Positions 6,854-14,581 of a stretch of DNA of 33,328 nt are shown piece by piece. Below the pieces are notes generated by a model. The model was not told the origin of the DNA. It saw nothing but the letters and a program-made list of their open reading frames with translations, and searched no databases. Source of the stretch: an uncultured Eubacteriales bacterium (GTDB lineage Bacteria > Bacillota > Clostridia > Christensenellales > Aristaeellaceae); NCBI GenBank assembly GCA_902778055.1, contig CACYWL010000023.1, positions 1 through 33,328 of the forward strand, read 5' to 3'. Each line of letters begins with the position of its first letter. Within the stretch, counting starts at the first letter, position 1. The translations under genes were made by a program, and so were the position numbers.

Positions 6854-7962
6854 GCGGGCATGCTGACGGAATCCGTCTCCTCATCCGGGTTTTCCGCTTC
6901 AGCTTTGTCTTCCGGTTTTTCCTCAGCCGGAGGCACATAGCCCTTTTCGGATTCGCGGTAATCCCGCAGAATCGCCCAGCCCTCCGGCGTCTTCTTCGCG
7001 TGCGCCGGCAAACCGTACAGCACGACGTTCACGGAAACGATGGCGCATTCCAGCATGGATTCGTCCGGTTCCCGCGTGGTCAGCCGCTGCATCTGCAGCC
7101 CCGGCCAGCGCAGGATGTGCGCAATCCTGCTCGTGCTGTGCGCAAGGCCCATCAGCACTTCGTAACTCACCCCTGCGACCACGGGAAGCATCACCAGATG
7201 GGCCAGCAGCCGGAGGAAATAGTTGTTCACGTCCTTCAGAAGAGTGATATTCATCAGCAGGAACAGCACGATACTGATCATGAACACAATCAGCAGGAAG
7301 GCCGTGCCGCACCGGGGATGAAGCCGGGAGAAGGTCTGAGCGTTCTTCGGATTCAGCTCCAGGTCGCTTTCATAGCAGTGTACGGACTTGTGCTCTGCGC
7401 CGTGATACTGAAAGGTTCTCCGCACATCCGGCACAAAGGACACCGCGATCATATAGCCCACCAGGATCAGGATTTTTACCAGGCCGCTCAGCAGCGTATA
7501 TCCCGCCGCGGGCATTCCGCTTTGCTTCAGCAGGTTTTCAATTCCCGCAGGAATGGCCATGAACAGGCCGATGCTCAGCAGAACCGCCAGTACCACCGCA
7601 ACCCCCATGACCACCCTGTCCACGCCCTTGCCCAGCTTTTTGGCCAGCCATTTCTCGAATCTGGTCGGTTCCTCATCCAGCAGGCCCAGCATCCTGGTGG
7701 AATCCTCCAGCGTGTTCATTCCGAAATACAGCATGGTCACCATATTCACCATGCCGCGGATAAAGGGCTTCCCCATCCAGGGGTGCTTCTCCTTCGGGGC
7801 GGTAAAGGGCGTCCTTTTGGTAACCATGGTGCCGTCCGGACGGCGTACGGTCACCGCAGTCGCGTTGCCGGAGCGCATCATGACGCCCTCCATGACCGCC
7901 TGTCCGCCCATATCCCTGACCGCGCAGGCGGTCCCGCTGATCTTATGATTCTGATCCTTCAT
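6850..7962 (-). CDS. DUF1385 (YqhQ-like) membrane protein
   Basis: A 370-residue integral membrane protein. The family signature begins with GGQAVMEGVMMRSG and continues with the KHPWMGKPFIRG region. Several transmembrane segments follow, among them AVLLSIGLFMAIPAG, ILILVGYMIAVSF and FLLIVFMISIVLFLL, with the conserved HGAEHKS and HPRCGTAFLL motifs between them. The tail is acidic and proline-rich. The biochemical function is not established, as far as I know. From memory, the gene often precedes prmC and prfA in Clostridia, as here. ATG at 7962 is taken because AGAGAGG precedes it, though with a long spacing of about 10 bases. A GTG start at 7995 would add 11 residues without a clear ribosome-binding site. 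Confidence 0.85.
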   Translation of the reverse strand: MKDQNHKISGTACAVRDMGGQAVMEGVMMRSGNATAVTVRRPDGTMVTKRTPFTAPKEKHPWMGKPFIRGMVNMVTMLYFGMNTLEDSTRMLGLLDEEPTRFEKWLAKKLGKGVDRVVMGVAVVLAVLLSIGLFMAIPAGIENLLKQSGMPAAGYTLLSGLVKILILVGYMIAVSFVPDVRRTFQYHGAEHKSVHCYESDLELNPKNAQTFSRLHPRCGTAFLLIVFMISIVLFLLMNITLLKDVNNYFLRLLAHLVMLPVVAGVSYEVLMGLAHSTSRIAHILRWPGLQMQRLTTREPDESMLECAIVSVNVVLYGLPAHAKKTPEGWAILRDYRESEKGYVPPAEEKPEDKAEAENPDEETDSVSMPA

Positions 7963-8051
7963 GATCGAAAAACCTCTCTTTCCGGAATGATCCACATCAT
8001 CCCAAATTAGCTATTTCGACGCGTTGATCTGAATTCCTGCAATAATCCAAA

Positions 8052-8069
8052 TATATTTTATCAAATATA
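8052..8069. promoter_or_regulatory. AT-rich dyad upstream of the DUF1385-prmC-prfA cluster
   Basis: TATATTT-TATC-AAATATA, with 7-bp perfect arms, about 90 bases before the DUF1385 start in a locally AT-rich stretch. It is probably part of the promoter or an operator. I could not assign clear -35/-10 boxes here. Confidence 0.35.
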
Positions 8070-8116
8070 ATTAAGCCTGCCTGCTCCGTCCCCTCCTGAA
8101 GCAAAATTCCGCGGAC

Positions 8117-8151
8117 AAAAAAGACCTCCCCGGAAATCTCTTCCGAAGAGG
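8117..8151 (-). terminator. Terminator of the pgi gene
   Basis: An 11-bp stem with two G-U pairs on the minus strand (arms 8141-8151 and 8125-8135, 5-base loop), followed by TCTTTTTT (complement of 8117-8124). It lies 29 bases past the pgi stop. Confidence 0.85.
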
Positions 8152-8179
8152 CATGAATCCGTATATCGAACTGCGGAAC

Positions 8180-9763
8180 TCAGATTCCGAGCAGATCGCT
8201 GAAGACCTTCAGCGCGCCGTCGGTCTCATGGGCCAGCACACGTTTCGCCAGCACCTTGCCCAGCTGGACACCTTCCTGGTCGAAGCTGTTCAGGTTCCAG
8301 AGGAAGCCCTGGAACATGACCTTGTTCTCGAAATGCGCCAGCAGTGCGCCCAGCGCGTCCGGGGTCAGCCGGTCGCCGATGATAATGCTGCTGGGCCGGT
8401 TGCCTTCGAAATTTTTGTTGCGGTTCGCATCTTCCTTCCCGCAGGCAAAGGCCAGGATCTGCGCCGCGACGTTGGCCCCCAGCTTCTGCTGGCTGGTGCT
8501 TCCCTGGATCACCACATCCATGCCGGCCTGATTCTGCCGGAAGCCGATAAACTGCAGCGGGATGATATCCGTTCCCTGGTGCAGCAGCTGATAGAAACTG
8601 TGCTGTCCGTTGGTACCGGGCTCGCCGAAAATCACCGGTCCGGTGACATAGTTCACCTTTTCTCCGTCCCGGTTCACGCTCTTGCCGTTGGATTCCATAT
8701 CCAGCTGCTGCAGATGGGCCGGGAAGCGGCTGAGGGCCTGGCTGTAGGGCAGAACCGCCGTGGCGGGATAGCCCAGAACATTCCGTTCATAGACGCCGAT
8801 CAGCGCATCCAGCATGGCGGCATTCTTCCGCACATCCTTTTCCGCGGCCTTCCGATCCTCCTCCGCTGCGCCCTGCAGGAAGCGGTCAAAGATCTCCGGG
8901 CCAAAGGCCAGGCTCAGCACTGCGCCTCCCACCGCGGAGGTGGAGGAATAGCGTCCGCCAATATAATCGTCCATGAAGAAAGCCGCCAGATAGTCGCTGC
9001 TCTTCGCCAGAGGAGAAGTCTCGCTGGTTACGGCAATCATGTGCTTTCCTGCGCTCAGCCCGGCCTTCTCCAGCGCGTCCTTCACAAAAGCCTCGTTGGT
9101 CAGCGTTTCCAGCGTCGTCCCGCTCTTGCTGACCAGAATGAAGATGGCATGCGCCACATCCGTGGATTTCAGCACGGCGGCCGCGTCGTCCGGATCCACA
9201 TTGGAGATGAACTTCGCTTCCATCCGGAAGGTGCCGTTCTGCTTCGCCCAGTTCTCAAGGGCGAGATACATGGCCCGGGGACCCAGGTCGCTTCCGCCGA
9301 TGCCGATCTGCACGACGGTGGTGAATTTCTCCCCCTGCTCGTTGACGATTTCTCCGCTGTGCACCTTCTTCGCGAATTCCGCGATGCGGCGCTGCTGAGT
9401 CACATAGAATTCCCGCTTATCCGTGCCGTCGGCTTCCACCGCGGCGCCCAGCTGGCCGCGCGTCAGCTGATGCAGCACAAGCCGCTTCTCACCGGTGTTG
9501 ATGACGGCACCCTCGTACAGCGCCCGGTATTTTTCAGCCAGCTGCGCTTCTCCGGCCAGCCTCTCCAGCCCCTGCAGGATGCTTTCGTTCACCTGCTTCG
9601 CCCCATAGTAATAGGTCAGCCCGCCGCCCATGGGTACGGCATATTCCCGGACGCGCTGCGCGCCGCTCTCTCCGGCCAGTACTTCCTTCAGGTCCGCCTT
9701 TTCGGCCTTTTCGGCCAGCGCACGGTAGCTCTCCAGGGTATCCAGATTCTTCCACTGAATCAT
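8180..9763 (-). CDS. pgi: Glucose-6-phosphate isomerase
   Basis: Interconverts glucose 6-phosphate and fructose 6-phosphate in the cytoplasm, feeding the phosphofructokinase encoded at 13452. 527 residues. The sugar-phosphate-binding motifs are intact: VQIGIGGSDLGPRAMY, SKSGTTLETLTN and GGRYSSTSAVGG, together with the FGEPGTNGQHSFYQLLHQGT region carrying the ring-opening histidine. Two ATGs are close together. The one at 9763 is preferred because AGAGGA lies nine bases before it, while the ATG at 9772 sits almost on top of that site. It has its own promoter and terminator, so it is probably a single-gene transcript. Confidence 0.95.
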   Translation of the reverse strand: MIQWKNLDTLESYRALAEKAEKADLKEVLAGESGAQRVREYAVPMGGGLTYYYGAKQVNESILQGLERLAGEAQLAEKYRALYEGAVINTGEKRLVLHQLTRGQLGAAVEADGTDKREFYVTQQRRIAEFAKKVHSGEIVNEQGEKFTTVVQIGIGGSDLGPRAMYLALENWAKQNGTFRMEAKFISNVDPDDAAAVLKSTDVAHAIFILVSKSGTTLETLTNEAFVKDALEKAGLSAGKHMIAVTSETSPLAKSSDYLAAFFMDDYIGGRYSSTSAVGGAVLSLAFGPEIFDRFLQGAAEEDRKAAEKDVRKNAAMLDALIGVYERNVLGYPATAVLPYSQALSRFPAHLQQLDMESNGKSVNRDGEKVNYVTGPVIFGEPGTNGQHSFYQLLHQGTDIIPLQFIGFRQNQAGMDVVIQGSTSQQKLGANVAAQILAFACGKEDANRNKNFEGNRPSSIIIGDRLTPDALGALLAHFENKVMFQGFLWNLNSFDQEGVQLGKVLAKRVLAHETDGALKVFSDLLGI

Positions 9764-9815
9764 CCGTCTCATTCCTCTCTGTCCGTTTTTAGCTCAGGGG
9801 TTCGTGTCCTGAAAA

Positions 9816-9845
9816 ATTCTATCATACCCTTTTCTTTCCCGTCAA
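9816..9845 (-). promoter_or_regulatory. Promoter of pgi
   Basis: TTGACG (9840-9845) and TAGAAT (9816-9821) with an 18-bp spacer on the minus strand, about 50 bases before the start codon. Confidence 0.6.
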
Positions 9846-9914
9846 TCCTCTTTTCCGCCCTTTGCCCGGAGGAAACATCGGGAAGTGCCGCATCGGGCAA
9901 GGGCACAGGCCAGG

Positions 9915-10913
9915 TTACTCCGCCTCCGGCGCGTACTTTTCCAGATACTCCTCCAGACAGAGGTTCTCCTCCAGCATGATCATGCTGTGCCGGGGTCCCA
10001 CATAACGGATATGCCATGCTTCCGGCGCAAATCCGGTGATTTTCTCCTTGCCCTCCTGATACCGGACGATGAAGCCGTATTCCCAGCAGTGTTCATGCAG
10101 CCATCTGCACTGCTTCGTGCTGACGAAGCTGCTGGCTCCCGGCACATTGACGTCGAAGCTGAGCCCGAGATGATGCTCGCTGGCGCCGGGTTCCGCAACG
10201 GTTCTCAGGGCTGCCCGCCGGGCTCTGGAGCGGCTCCAGTCCGGATTCTTCTTCAGATGGGAGTTGATGCTTCTGTTCAGCATGCTTTCCTGTTCCGCAT
10301 AGCTGCGGTATCCCGCGCTGACCTGCCATTTGACAATCCCGTCCTGCCGGGCCGCTGTCAGCATGGTCACCAGGGCCTCCACCGCTGTGCGGACTCCCCG
10401 GGTGGATTCATACTTAATCTTTACCAGCTCCGGGTCGCAAAGCTCCGTCATCAGCACCAGATCCGCCGGCAGAAAGCTTTCGTCCACCGGGTGCTCCAGG
10501 TTTGTCAGCATGGGCCATTCCCCTGCCAGCACGTCCACGGGTTCCGCCGGAGGCGGCGCGGGAATGGCTTCCGCAGAATACAGTCTCCCCTGGGTCTTTT
10601 TGCCGGCGATTCCGTCTACGCTCAGCCCGTTTCTCCTCTGGAAGGCTTCCACGGCGCTCCTGGTCGCCGATTCGTAGATTCCGTCCGCTTCTCCGTCCAG
10701 ATAGCCCAGCTCCTTCAGTCGCAGCTGAAGGATCCGAACCTCCTCCCCCTCGGAACCGCTTTTGAGCAGAATGATTCTTTCCGGGGGCGCGACCGTGGGC
10801 GAGGGCTCCGTCAGCTCCGCAAAGTCATCCTCCAGCAGCCCGTCCGTCCATTCCGCCCCGGCGATTCCCGCCGAAAGCATCAGCGCAGCCATCAGGCACA
10901 TTCCCCTTCTCAT
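9915..10913 (-). CDS. Secreted VanY-type D,D-carboxypeptidase with peptidoglycan-binding domain
   Basis: Predicted to remove the terminal D-alanine from peptidoglycan stem peptides outside the cell. 332 residues. There is a signal peptide at 1-20 (cleavage near AGA-EW), then a PG_binding_1 repeat at about 50-112 (LKSGSEGEEVRILQLRLKELGYL) and a VanY/M15B domain at about 140-325. All zinc and catalytic residues are visible: SEHHLGLSFD gives H247 and D254 (SxHxxGxAxD), and EAWH gives the catalytic E298 and ligand H301. GAGGAG precedes the ATG. The stop of the small upstream gene overlaps the start as ATGA. The relative at 21660-22790 has lost these residues. The enzyme class is secure; the physiological substrate is inferred. 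Confidence 0.92.
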   Translation of the reverse strand: MRRGMCLMAALMLSAGIAGAEWTDGLLEDDFAELTEPSPTVAPPERIILLKSGSEGEEVRILQLRLKELGYLDGEADGIYESATRSAVEAFQRRNGLSVDGIAGKKTQGRLYSAEAIPAPPPAEPVDVLAGEWPMLTNLEHPVDESFLPADLVLMTELCDPELVKIKYESTRGVRTAVEALVTMLTAARQDGIVKWQVSAGYRSYAEQESMLNRSINSHLKKNPDWSRSRARRAALRTVAEPGASEHHLGLSFDVNVPGASSFVSTKQCRWLHEHCWEYGFIVRYQEGKEKITGFAPEAWHIRYVGPRHSMIMLEENLCLEEYLEKYAPEAE

Positions 10914-11242
10914 CCGTGCTCCTCTTCGTCCGGCCTGTCCGTCCCGTTTTCCCGGCCGGCGGCATCGTCCGGCGGGCAGACCTTCTCCTCCGGCGCCCCT
11001 TTTTCCTCGTCCCTGCCCTCCAGCGCCTTTCGGACGACTTTGTACACGACCGAGTTGTCTGTCAGGTATCCCAGGGCCTGCGTCGCTTTCAGCAGAAGCT
11101 CCCGCTCATCCGCTCCGCCGGCTTCCATGGCCCTGTCCACCTCATCCCTCAGCCGCTCAGCCTCCGACATGTTTTTCAGATAGTCCATGTAGGCTTTTTC
11201 CGGGCTGAAGGGATTCCGCAGGGCCTCTTCAAGTTCAGACAT
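10910..11242 (-). CDS. Small acidic hypothetical protein coupled to the VanY gene
   Basis: A 110-residue soluble protein with no family I recognise. It is helical and acidic, starts MSELEEALRNPFSPEKAY, and ends in a disordered tail rich in E, D, P and G. No signal peptide or membrane segment is visible, so it should be cytoplasmic. Its stop overlaps the VanY start by four bases, and GGGAGGG precedes its ATG, so it is genuinely expressed in a coupled pair. It could be a regulator or adaptor of cell-wall synthesis, but nothing in the sequence shows this. Confidence 0.7.
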   Translation of the reverse strand: MSELEEALRNPFSPEKAYMDYLKNMSEAERLRDEVDRAMEAGGADERELLLKATQALGYLTDNSVVYKVVRKALEGRDEEKGAPEEKVCPPDDAAGRENGTDRPDEEEHG

Positions 11243-11265
11243 CCGTTTCCCTCCCGCATGAATGA

Positions 11266-11292
11266 AGCCCGCCGACTGCGGGTCGGCGGGCT
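11266..11292 (-). terminator. Hairpin between apt and the VanY pair
   Basis: A perfect 11-bp GC-rich stem (arms 11266-11276 and 11282-11292, 5-base loop) 12 bases after the apt stop. Only a weak T-rich tail follows on the minus strand (TCATTC), so termination may be partial and let some transcription continue into the VanY pair. Confidence 0.6.
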
Positions 11293-11304
11293 GATTCCGC
11301 CTGA

Positions 11305-11829
11305 TTAATTACCGGGGTAAATGATCAGGCTTTCCACGTCATAATCCTTCAGCTTTTCCCGGCCCTTCAGGCCGGCGAGCTCCATGACGAAAAGCATCTT
11401 TACAACCTTTCCGCCCAGCTCCTCAACCAGCTTCGCTGCCGCCTCGGCGGAGCCTCCCGTGGCCATCAGGTCGTCCACAATGATGACCTTCTGCCCGGGC
11501 TGAACCGCGTCCGCATGAATCTCGATCTCCGCCTGTCCGTATTCCAGGTCGTACTTCCTGCTGATCGTCTTCCTGGGCAGCTTTCCCTTCTTCCGAACCG
11601 GTACAAAGCCTTTTCCGGTCAGGTAGGCCACGGGTACTCCGAAGATGAAGCCCCGGCTTTCCGGCCCGATCACCAGGTCAAAATCCAGTCCTCTGGTTTT
11701 CTCCACCAGCCCGTCGATGGACAGCTTCAGGCCGTCCGGGTCCTGAATCACGGAGGTAATATCCCGAAACATGATTCCGGGTTCAGGAAAGTCAGGAATG
11801 GTGACCACGTACTCTTCCAGCTTCTTCAT
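11305..11829 (-). CDS. apt: Adenine phosphoribosyltransferase
   Basis: Salvages adenine: adenine + PRPP gives AMP + PPi. 174 residues, the standard bacterial length. The PRPP-binding motif VIIVDDLMATGGSA is at about 123-136, and the family hallmarks PDFPEPGIMFRDIT, GPESRGFIFG and RKKGKLPR are present. ATG at 11829 begins the family sequence MKKLEEYV; the frame is open upstream only through the promoter. The gene has its own promoter, which overlaps the end of the upstream peptidoglycan-binding gene. Confidence 0.95.
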   Translation of the reverse strand: MKKLEEYVVTIPDFPEPGIMFRDITSVIQDPDGLKLSIDGLVEKTRGLDFDLVIGPESRGFIFGVPVAYLTGKGFVPVRKKGKLPRKTISRKYDLEYGQAEIEIHADAVQPGQKVIIVDDLMATGGSAEAAAKLVEELGGKVVKMLFVMELAGLKGREKLKDYDVESLIIYPGN

Positions 11830-11881
11830 GGCGGCAAATCTCCGTTTCTTTTTTTGGGGTGTTCCTGAAAGATCCTTTTTT

Positions 11882-11911
11882 ATTTTATCACAGGAAAACG
11901 ATGCTCCGCAA
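11882..11911 (-). promoter_or_regulatory. Promoter of apt
   Basis: TTGCGG (11906-11911), an 18-bp spacer and TAAAAT (11882-11887), with an extended -10 TGA just upstream. It lies directly before the apt gene and abuts the end of the preceding gene. Confidence 0.5.
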
Positions 11912-11915
11912 TCCC

Positions 11916-13121
11916 TCATTCAGTAATTTCTTCGCCCGTCAGGCTCTTCCAGAAGGCACGGATCGTGTTCTGATTGGATACGCCGTAACTGGGATCATAC
12001 TCCTGCGCCTCGCTCATGGTCCGCAGGAAATGGACGCATAGATGGCCGTTGAAATTGTTGTCCTTGACAGAGCCCGACATATGGGGCATGTCATGGGTGG
12101 ATCCGACCGTCCAGCTGCCGTTCGGCAGTTTGACATATACCGCCTTCTGGCTCCAGGTATTCTTTCCTCCGAAGGCCTTCAGCATGCTCGCCGTGTCCTC
12201 CGCCGTGCAGGGTTCGGCGTCGCAGTGCCTGCCGCAGGAGTAAATCCGCAGATTCCATCCCTGCCCGGAGGAGGGTTCATAGACATAAAGAGTCTGGCCG
12301 GAACGCAGCGAAGGCTTCACATCGTTGTACCAGTGAAGCAGCCGGACCTGTCCTCCGGAGGGCCCGGAAGCCGTCCTCCCCGAAGAGGGATCGGCGGAAG
12401 CGGAGCTCTGGGCGCCTGTGCTGTCAGCGCTCTTTCCGCTGTCGGAGGCTGCTCCGGAGGAGCCAGCCCCCTGAGCGTTTCCGTTCTCCAGGGCTTTGAG
12501 CGTCTTTTTCCCGGCCAGTCCGTCCGCGCTGAGCCCGCTGGCCTTCTGGAAAGAGGCCACGGCCTGCCTGGTCTGCTTGCCGTATTTTCCGTCCGCGCTC
12601 CCGTTCAGAAAGCCAAGGGCAATCAGCCGGCTCTGCAGAAGCCTGACCCGGCTTCCGGTGGCTCCCGGGCGAAGGGTGGCATAGTTTCCGCCGAACAGGC
12701 TGCCGGAGGATGCGGATGAAGTCTGCTCCGCAGCAGTCTTCCCGGAGGAAGAGCTCGCCTGGGCCGTCTTTGTCGCCGAATTCCCGGTCTGGGCCGGGGA
12801 AGCCTCCGTCTTTCCGGAGGAAGGAGCGCTCTTTCCCGCCTTCTGGTAGATCAGGTTCCGGGTTTTCTCGCCGGCCACGCCGTCCGCCTTCATTCCGTTG
12901 GCCCGCTGGAATTTTTTCACCGCCAGCTCTGTGTGGGTGCCGTAGATTCCGTCCGGCGTCCCTCCCAGATATCCCAGGGCAATCAGCGCTTCCTGCATCT
13001 GCTTCACCGCCTCGCCCCGGACACCGGAATACAGCGTTCCTTCCCTGTAGGCCAGGGCAGCGCCCTGCAGTCCTACAACCAGGGCTGCGGTCAGCGCAGC
13101 CAGTCTGTTTCTTGTCTTCAT
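11916..13121 (-). CDS. Secreted protein with two peptidoglycan-binding repeats and a Cys/His C-terminal domain
   Basis: 401 residues. There is a signal peptide at 1-24 (ending AALA-Y). PG_binding_1 repeats lie at about 27-95 and 146-213, each with the LGYL/LGFL...DGxYGxxT pattern. Low-complexity Ser/Gly/Ala linkers lie at about 96-145 and 214-258, and a 140-residue C-terminal domain follows. That domain carries RHCDAEPCTAEDTASM (298-313), HDMPHMSG (343-350) and GHLCVHF (359-365). From memory, related versions of these motifs recur in secreted Bacillota proteins with no agreed function. The buried Cys362 with nearby His residues suggests a catalytic site. GGGAGG precedes the ATG. The mRNA has a leader of about 150 bases. 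Localisation is solid; the enzymatic activity is speculative. Confidence 0.85.
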   Translation of the reverse strand: MKTRNRLAALTAALVVGLQGAALAYREGTLYSGVRGEAVKQMQEALIALGYLGGTPDGIYGTHTELAVKKFQRANGMKADGVAGEKTRNLIYQKAGKSAPSSGKTEASPAQTGNSATKTAQASSSSGKTAAEQTSSASSGSLFGGNYATLRPGATGSRVRLLQSRLIALGFLNGSADGKYGKQTRQAVASFQKASGLSADGLAGKKTLKALENGNAQGAGSSGAASDSGKSADSTGAQSSASADPSSGRTASGPSGGQVRLLHWYNDVKPSLRSGQTLYVYEPSSGQGWNLRIYSCGRHCDAEPCTAEDTASMLKAFGGKNTWSQKAVYVKLPNGSWTVGSTHDMPHMSGSVKDNNFNGHLCVHFLRTMSEAQEYDPSYGVSNQNTIRAFWKSLTGEEITE

Positions 13122-13281
13122 CTCAGCCTCCCGACAGAGGATTTCCTTTTTTCATTGTTCCTGCGCTGCGCGGGGAACCATGCTCCCCTGAAGGAGCCTT
13201 CCGAAGTTCTTCCCGCTTCAGGCAGCCGTGGAATCCGCGCGATTCTCCGGAGGGGAAACCGCCGCGGTTTTCCGCGGCGGT
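13122..13281 (-). promoter_or_regulatory. Long structured 5' leader of the peptidoglycan-binding gene
   Basis: This is most of the 330-base gap between the divergent genes starting at 13121 and 13452. From the promoter at 13282-13310 the transcript would have about 150 untranslated bases. A perfect 10-bp GC palindrome (13258-13267 / 13272-13281) sits at the predicted start point. Further in, CCGCGC (13235-13240) can pair with GCGCGG (13168-13173) to close a junction containing the 7-bp stem 13187-13193 / 13216-13222 and a short hairpin (13174-13176 / 13184-13186). It does not match a riboswitch class I can name. The folding is by eye only. Confidence 0.4.
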
Positions 13282-13310
13282 ATTTTACCACATTGATTCC
13301 ATTTTGTAAA
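13282..13310 (-). promoter_or_regulatory. Promoter of the peptidoglycan-binding gene
   Basis: TTTACA (13305-13310), a 17-bp spacer and TAAAAT (13282-13287), with extended -10 TGG. Confidence 0.7.
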
Positions 13311-13388
13311 ATAACTGTGTCGAATTTGTTACATCTTACCTTTTTCCTGTTCTTCTGAACTCTCCCCCTTTTTTCTTTTCAGTTTTTG

Positions 13389-13397
13389 TGCTAAAAT
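13389..13397 (+). promoter_or_regulatory. Extended -10 promoter of pfkA
   Basis: TGC-TAAAAT (13389-13397) 54 bases before the pfkA start. The -35 region is a pyrimidine-rich tract without a clear hexamer, so the promoter relies on the extended -10. Confidence 0.5.
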
Positions 13398-13451
13398 CTG
13401 TTCGATTATATGGCGGTTTTGCTGCCTGTTTCCGGAAGGAGCGTTTTTCAT

Positions 13452-14501
13452 ATGAGAAAGATCGGTGTATTGACAAGCGGCGGCGACAGCCCCGGGATGA
13501 ACGCGGCCGTCATGGCTGTCGCGCGCAGCGCGGCTCTTTACGGCATGCCCCTGATCGGCATTAAGCACGGATACAACGGCCTGCTCCGCAAGAGCACGAA
13601 CATCCGGGATGATATGCAGGAGCTTTATCTCGATACCGTGCTGGATATCGCGGATGAACCCGGAACCTATCTGCGCACGGCCCGCTGCGCCGAGTTCAAG
13701 GAAGCCAAATACCGCGAGCTGGCGGTCAAGACGCTGGAAGCGATGGAGATCGACGGTCTTGTTGTCCTCGGCGGAGACGGCAGCTTCCAGGGCGCGCAGC
13801 GTCTCTGCGAGCTTGGCGTTCCCTGCATCGGCATTCCCGCGACCATTGATAATGACCTGGGTTATACGGAAATGACGCTGGGCTTTGACACGGCTGTCAA
13901 TGTCTGCGTGGACGCGGTCCGTGCCATCCGGGCGACCAGCCGCAGCCATGACCGGCCCGCGGTGGTCGAGGTCATGGGCCGTCACTGCGGGGACATCGCG
14001 CTGACGACTGCGGTTTCCACCGGCAGTGAGATCGTGGTCGTGCCTGAGGTGCCGTGGACGGTCGAGGGCGTGGCGGAACAGCTGAGAAAGCAGCTGGCCA
14101 AGGGAAACACCCGGGCCACGATCATCCTTGCCGAAGGCTGCTATGATTCGATGGCGCCCTTTGATCTTTACGGATATCTGACCACGCACGGCAAGCCCTG
14201 CTATGAGGGCGAGCCCATGAGCGCGGTTCGTTTTGCTTCCGTCATGAAGCGGATGTGCGGCATGGTGGAAGCCCGGGCGACCATCATCGGTTATACCCAG
14301 CGCGGCGCAGAGCCCACTGCGCGGGACAGCGCCTTCGCCTTTGAGGCGGGCAACCTCGCAGCCAAGCTTCTGCGCGACGGCGTGGCCAACCAGGTCGTCG
14401 GCATGAAGAACGGCCGGGTCACCTACATGCCCATCGATGAAGCCCTGTCCGCGGAGCGGCATTTCAACCGTCCGCTCTTCGATCTGGTCAATTCCCTGTA
14501 A
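13452..14501 (+). CDS. pfkA: 6-phosphofructokinase, ATP-dependent type
   Basis: Phosphorylates fructose 6-phosphate to fructose 1,6-bisphosphate, the committed step of glycolysis. 349 residues. The N-terminal loop is TSGGDSPGMNA. GGDGS is at about 107-111, and its fourth-position Gly favours ATP over pyrophosphate. PATIDND at 129-135 lacks the Lys typical of PPi-dependent enzymes. MGRHCG at 175-180 binds substrate. ATG at 13452 follows GGAAGGAG; the frame is open about 40 bases upstream without a site. It is somewhat longer than the 320-residue E. coli type, as many clostridial paralogs are. It is the only plus-strand gene between 3.5 and 25 kb. Confidence 0.94.
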   Translation: MRKIGVLTSGGDSPGMNAAVMAVARSAALYGMPLIGIKHGYNGLLRKSTNIRDDMQELYLDTVLDIADEPGTYLRTARCAEFKEAKYRELAVKTLEAMEIDGLVVLGGDGSFQGAQRLCELGVPCIGIPATIDNDLGYTEMTLGFDTAVNVCVDAVRAIRATSRSHDRPAVVEVMGRHCGDIALTTAVSTGSEIVVVPEVPWTVEGVAEQLRKQLAKGNTRATIILAEGCYDSMAPFDLYGYLTTHGKPCYEGEPMSAVRFASVMKRMCGMVEARATIIGYTQRGAEPTARDSAFAFEAGNLAAKLLRDGVANQVVGMKNGRVTYMPIDEALSAERHFNRPLFDLVNSL

Positions 14502-14537
14502 ACGGTTTTGTTTCCTTCCCTGTCTGCAGTGGAGCAT

Positions 14538-14574
14538 AAAAAAACGGTGAGCCTGAACGGCCCACCATTTTTTT
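14538..14574. terminator. Bidirectional terminator between pfkA and the convergent gene
   Basis: GGTG-A-GCC / GGC-C-CACC with one internal mismatch (14546-14566), flanked by an A-run (14538-14544) and a run of seven T (14568-14574). It can end transcripts from both sides. Confidence 0.8.
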
Positions 14575-14581
14575 GCTTCCT

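Noticed and set aside
9846..9914. Terminator for the VanY gene formed by CTTTGCCCG / CGGGCAAGG
   Set aside because: The loop is long, the stem is imperfect and no T-run follows on the minus strand. Too weak to call.
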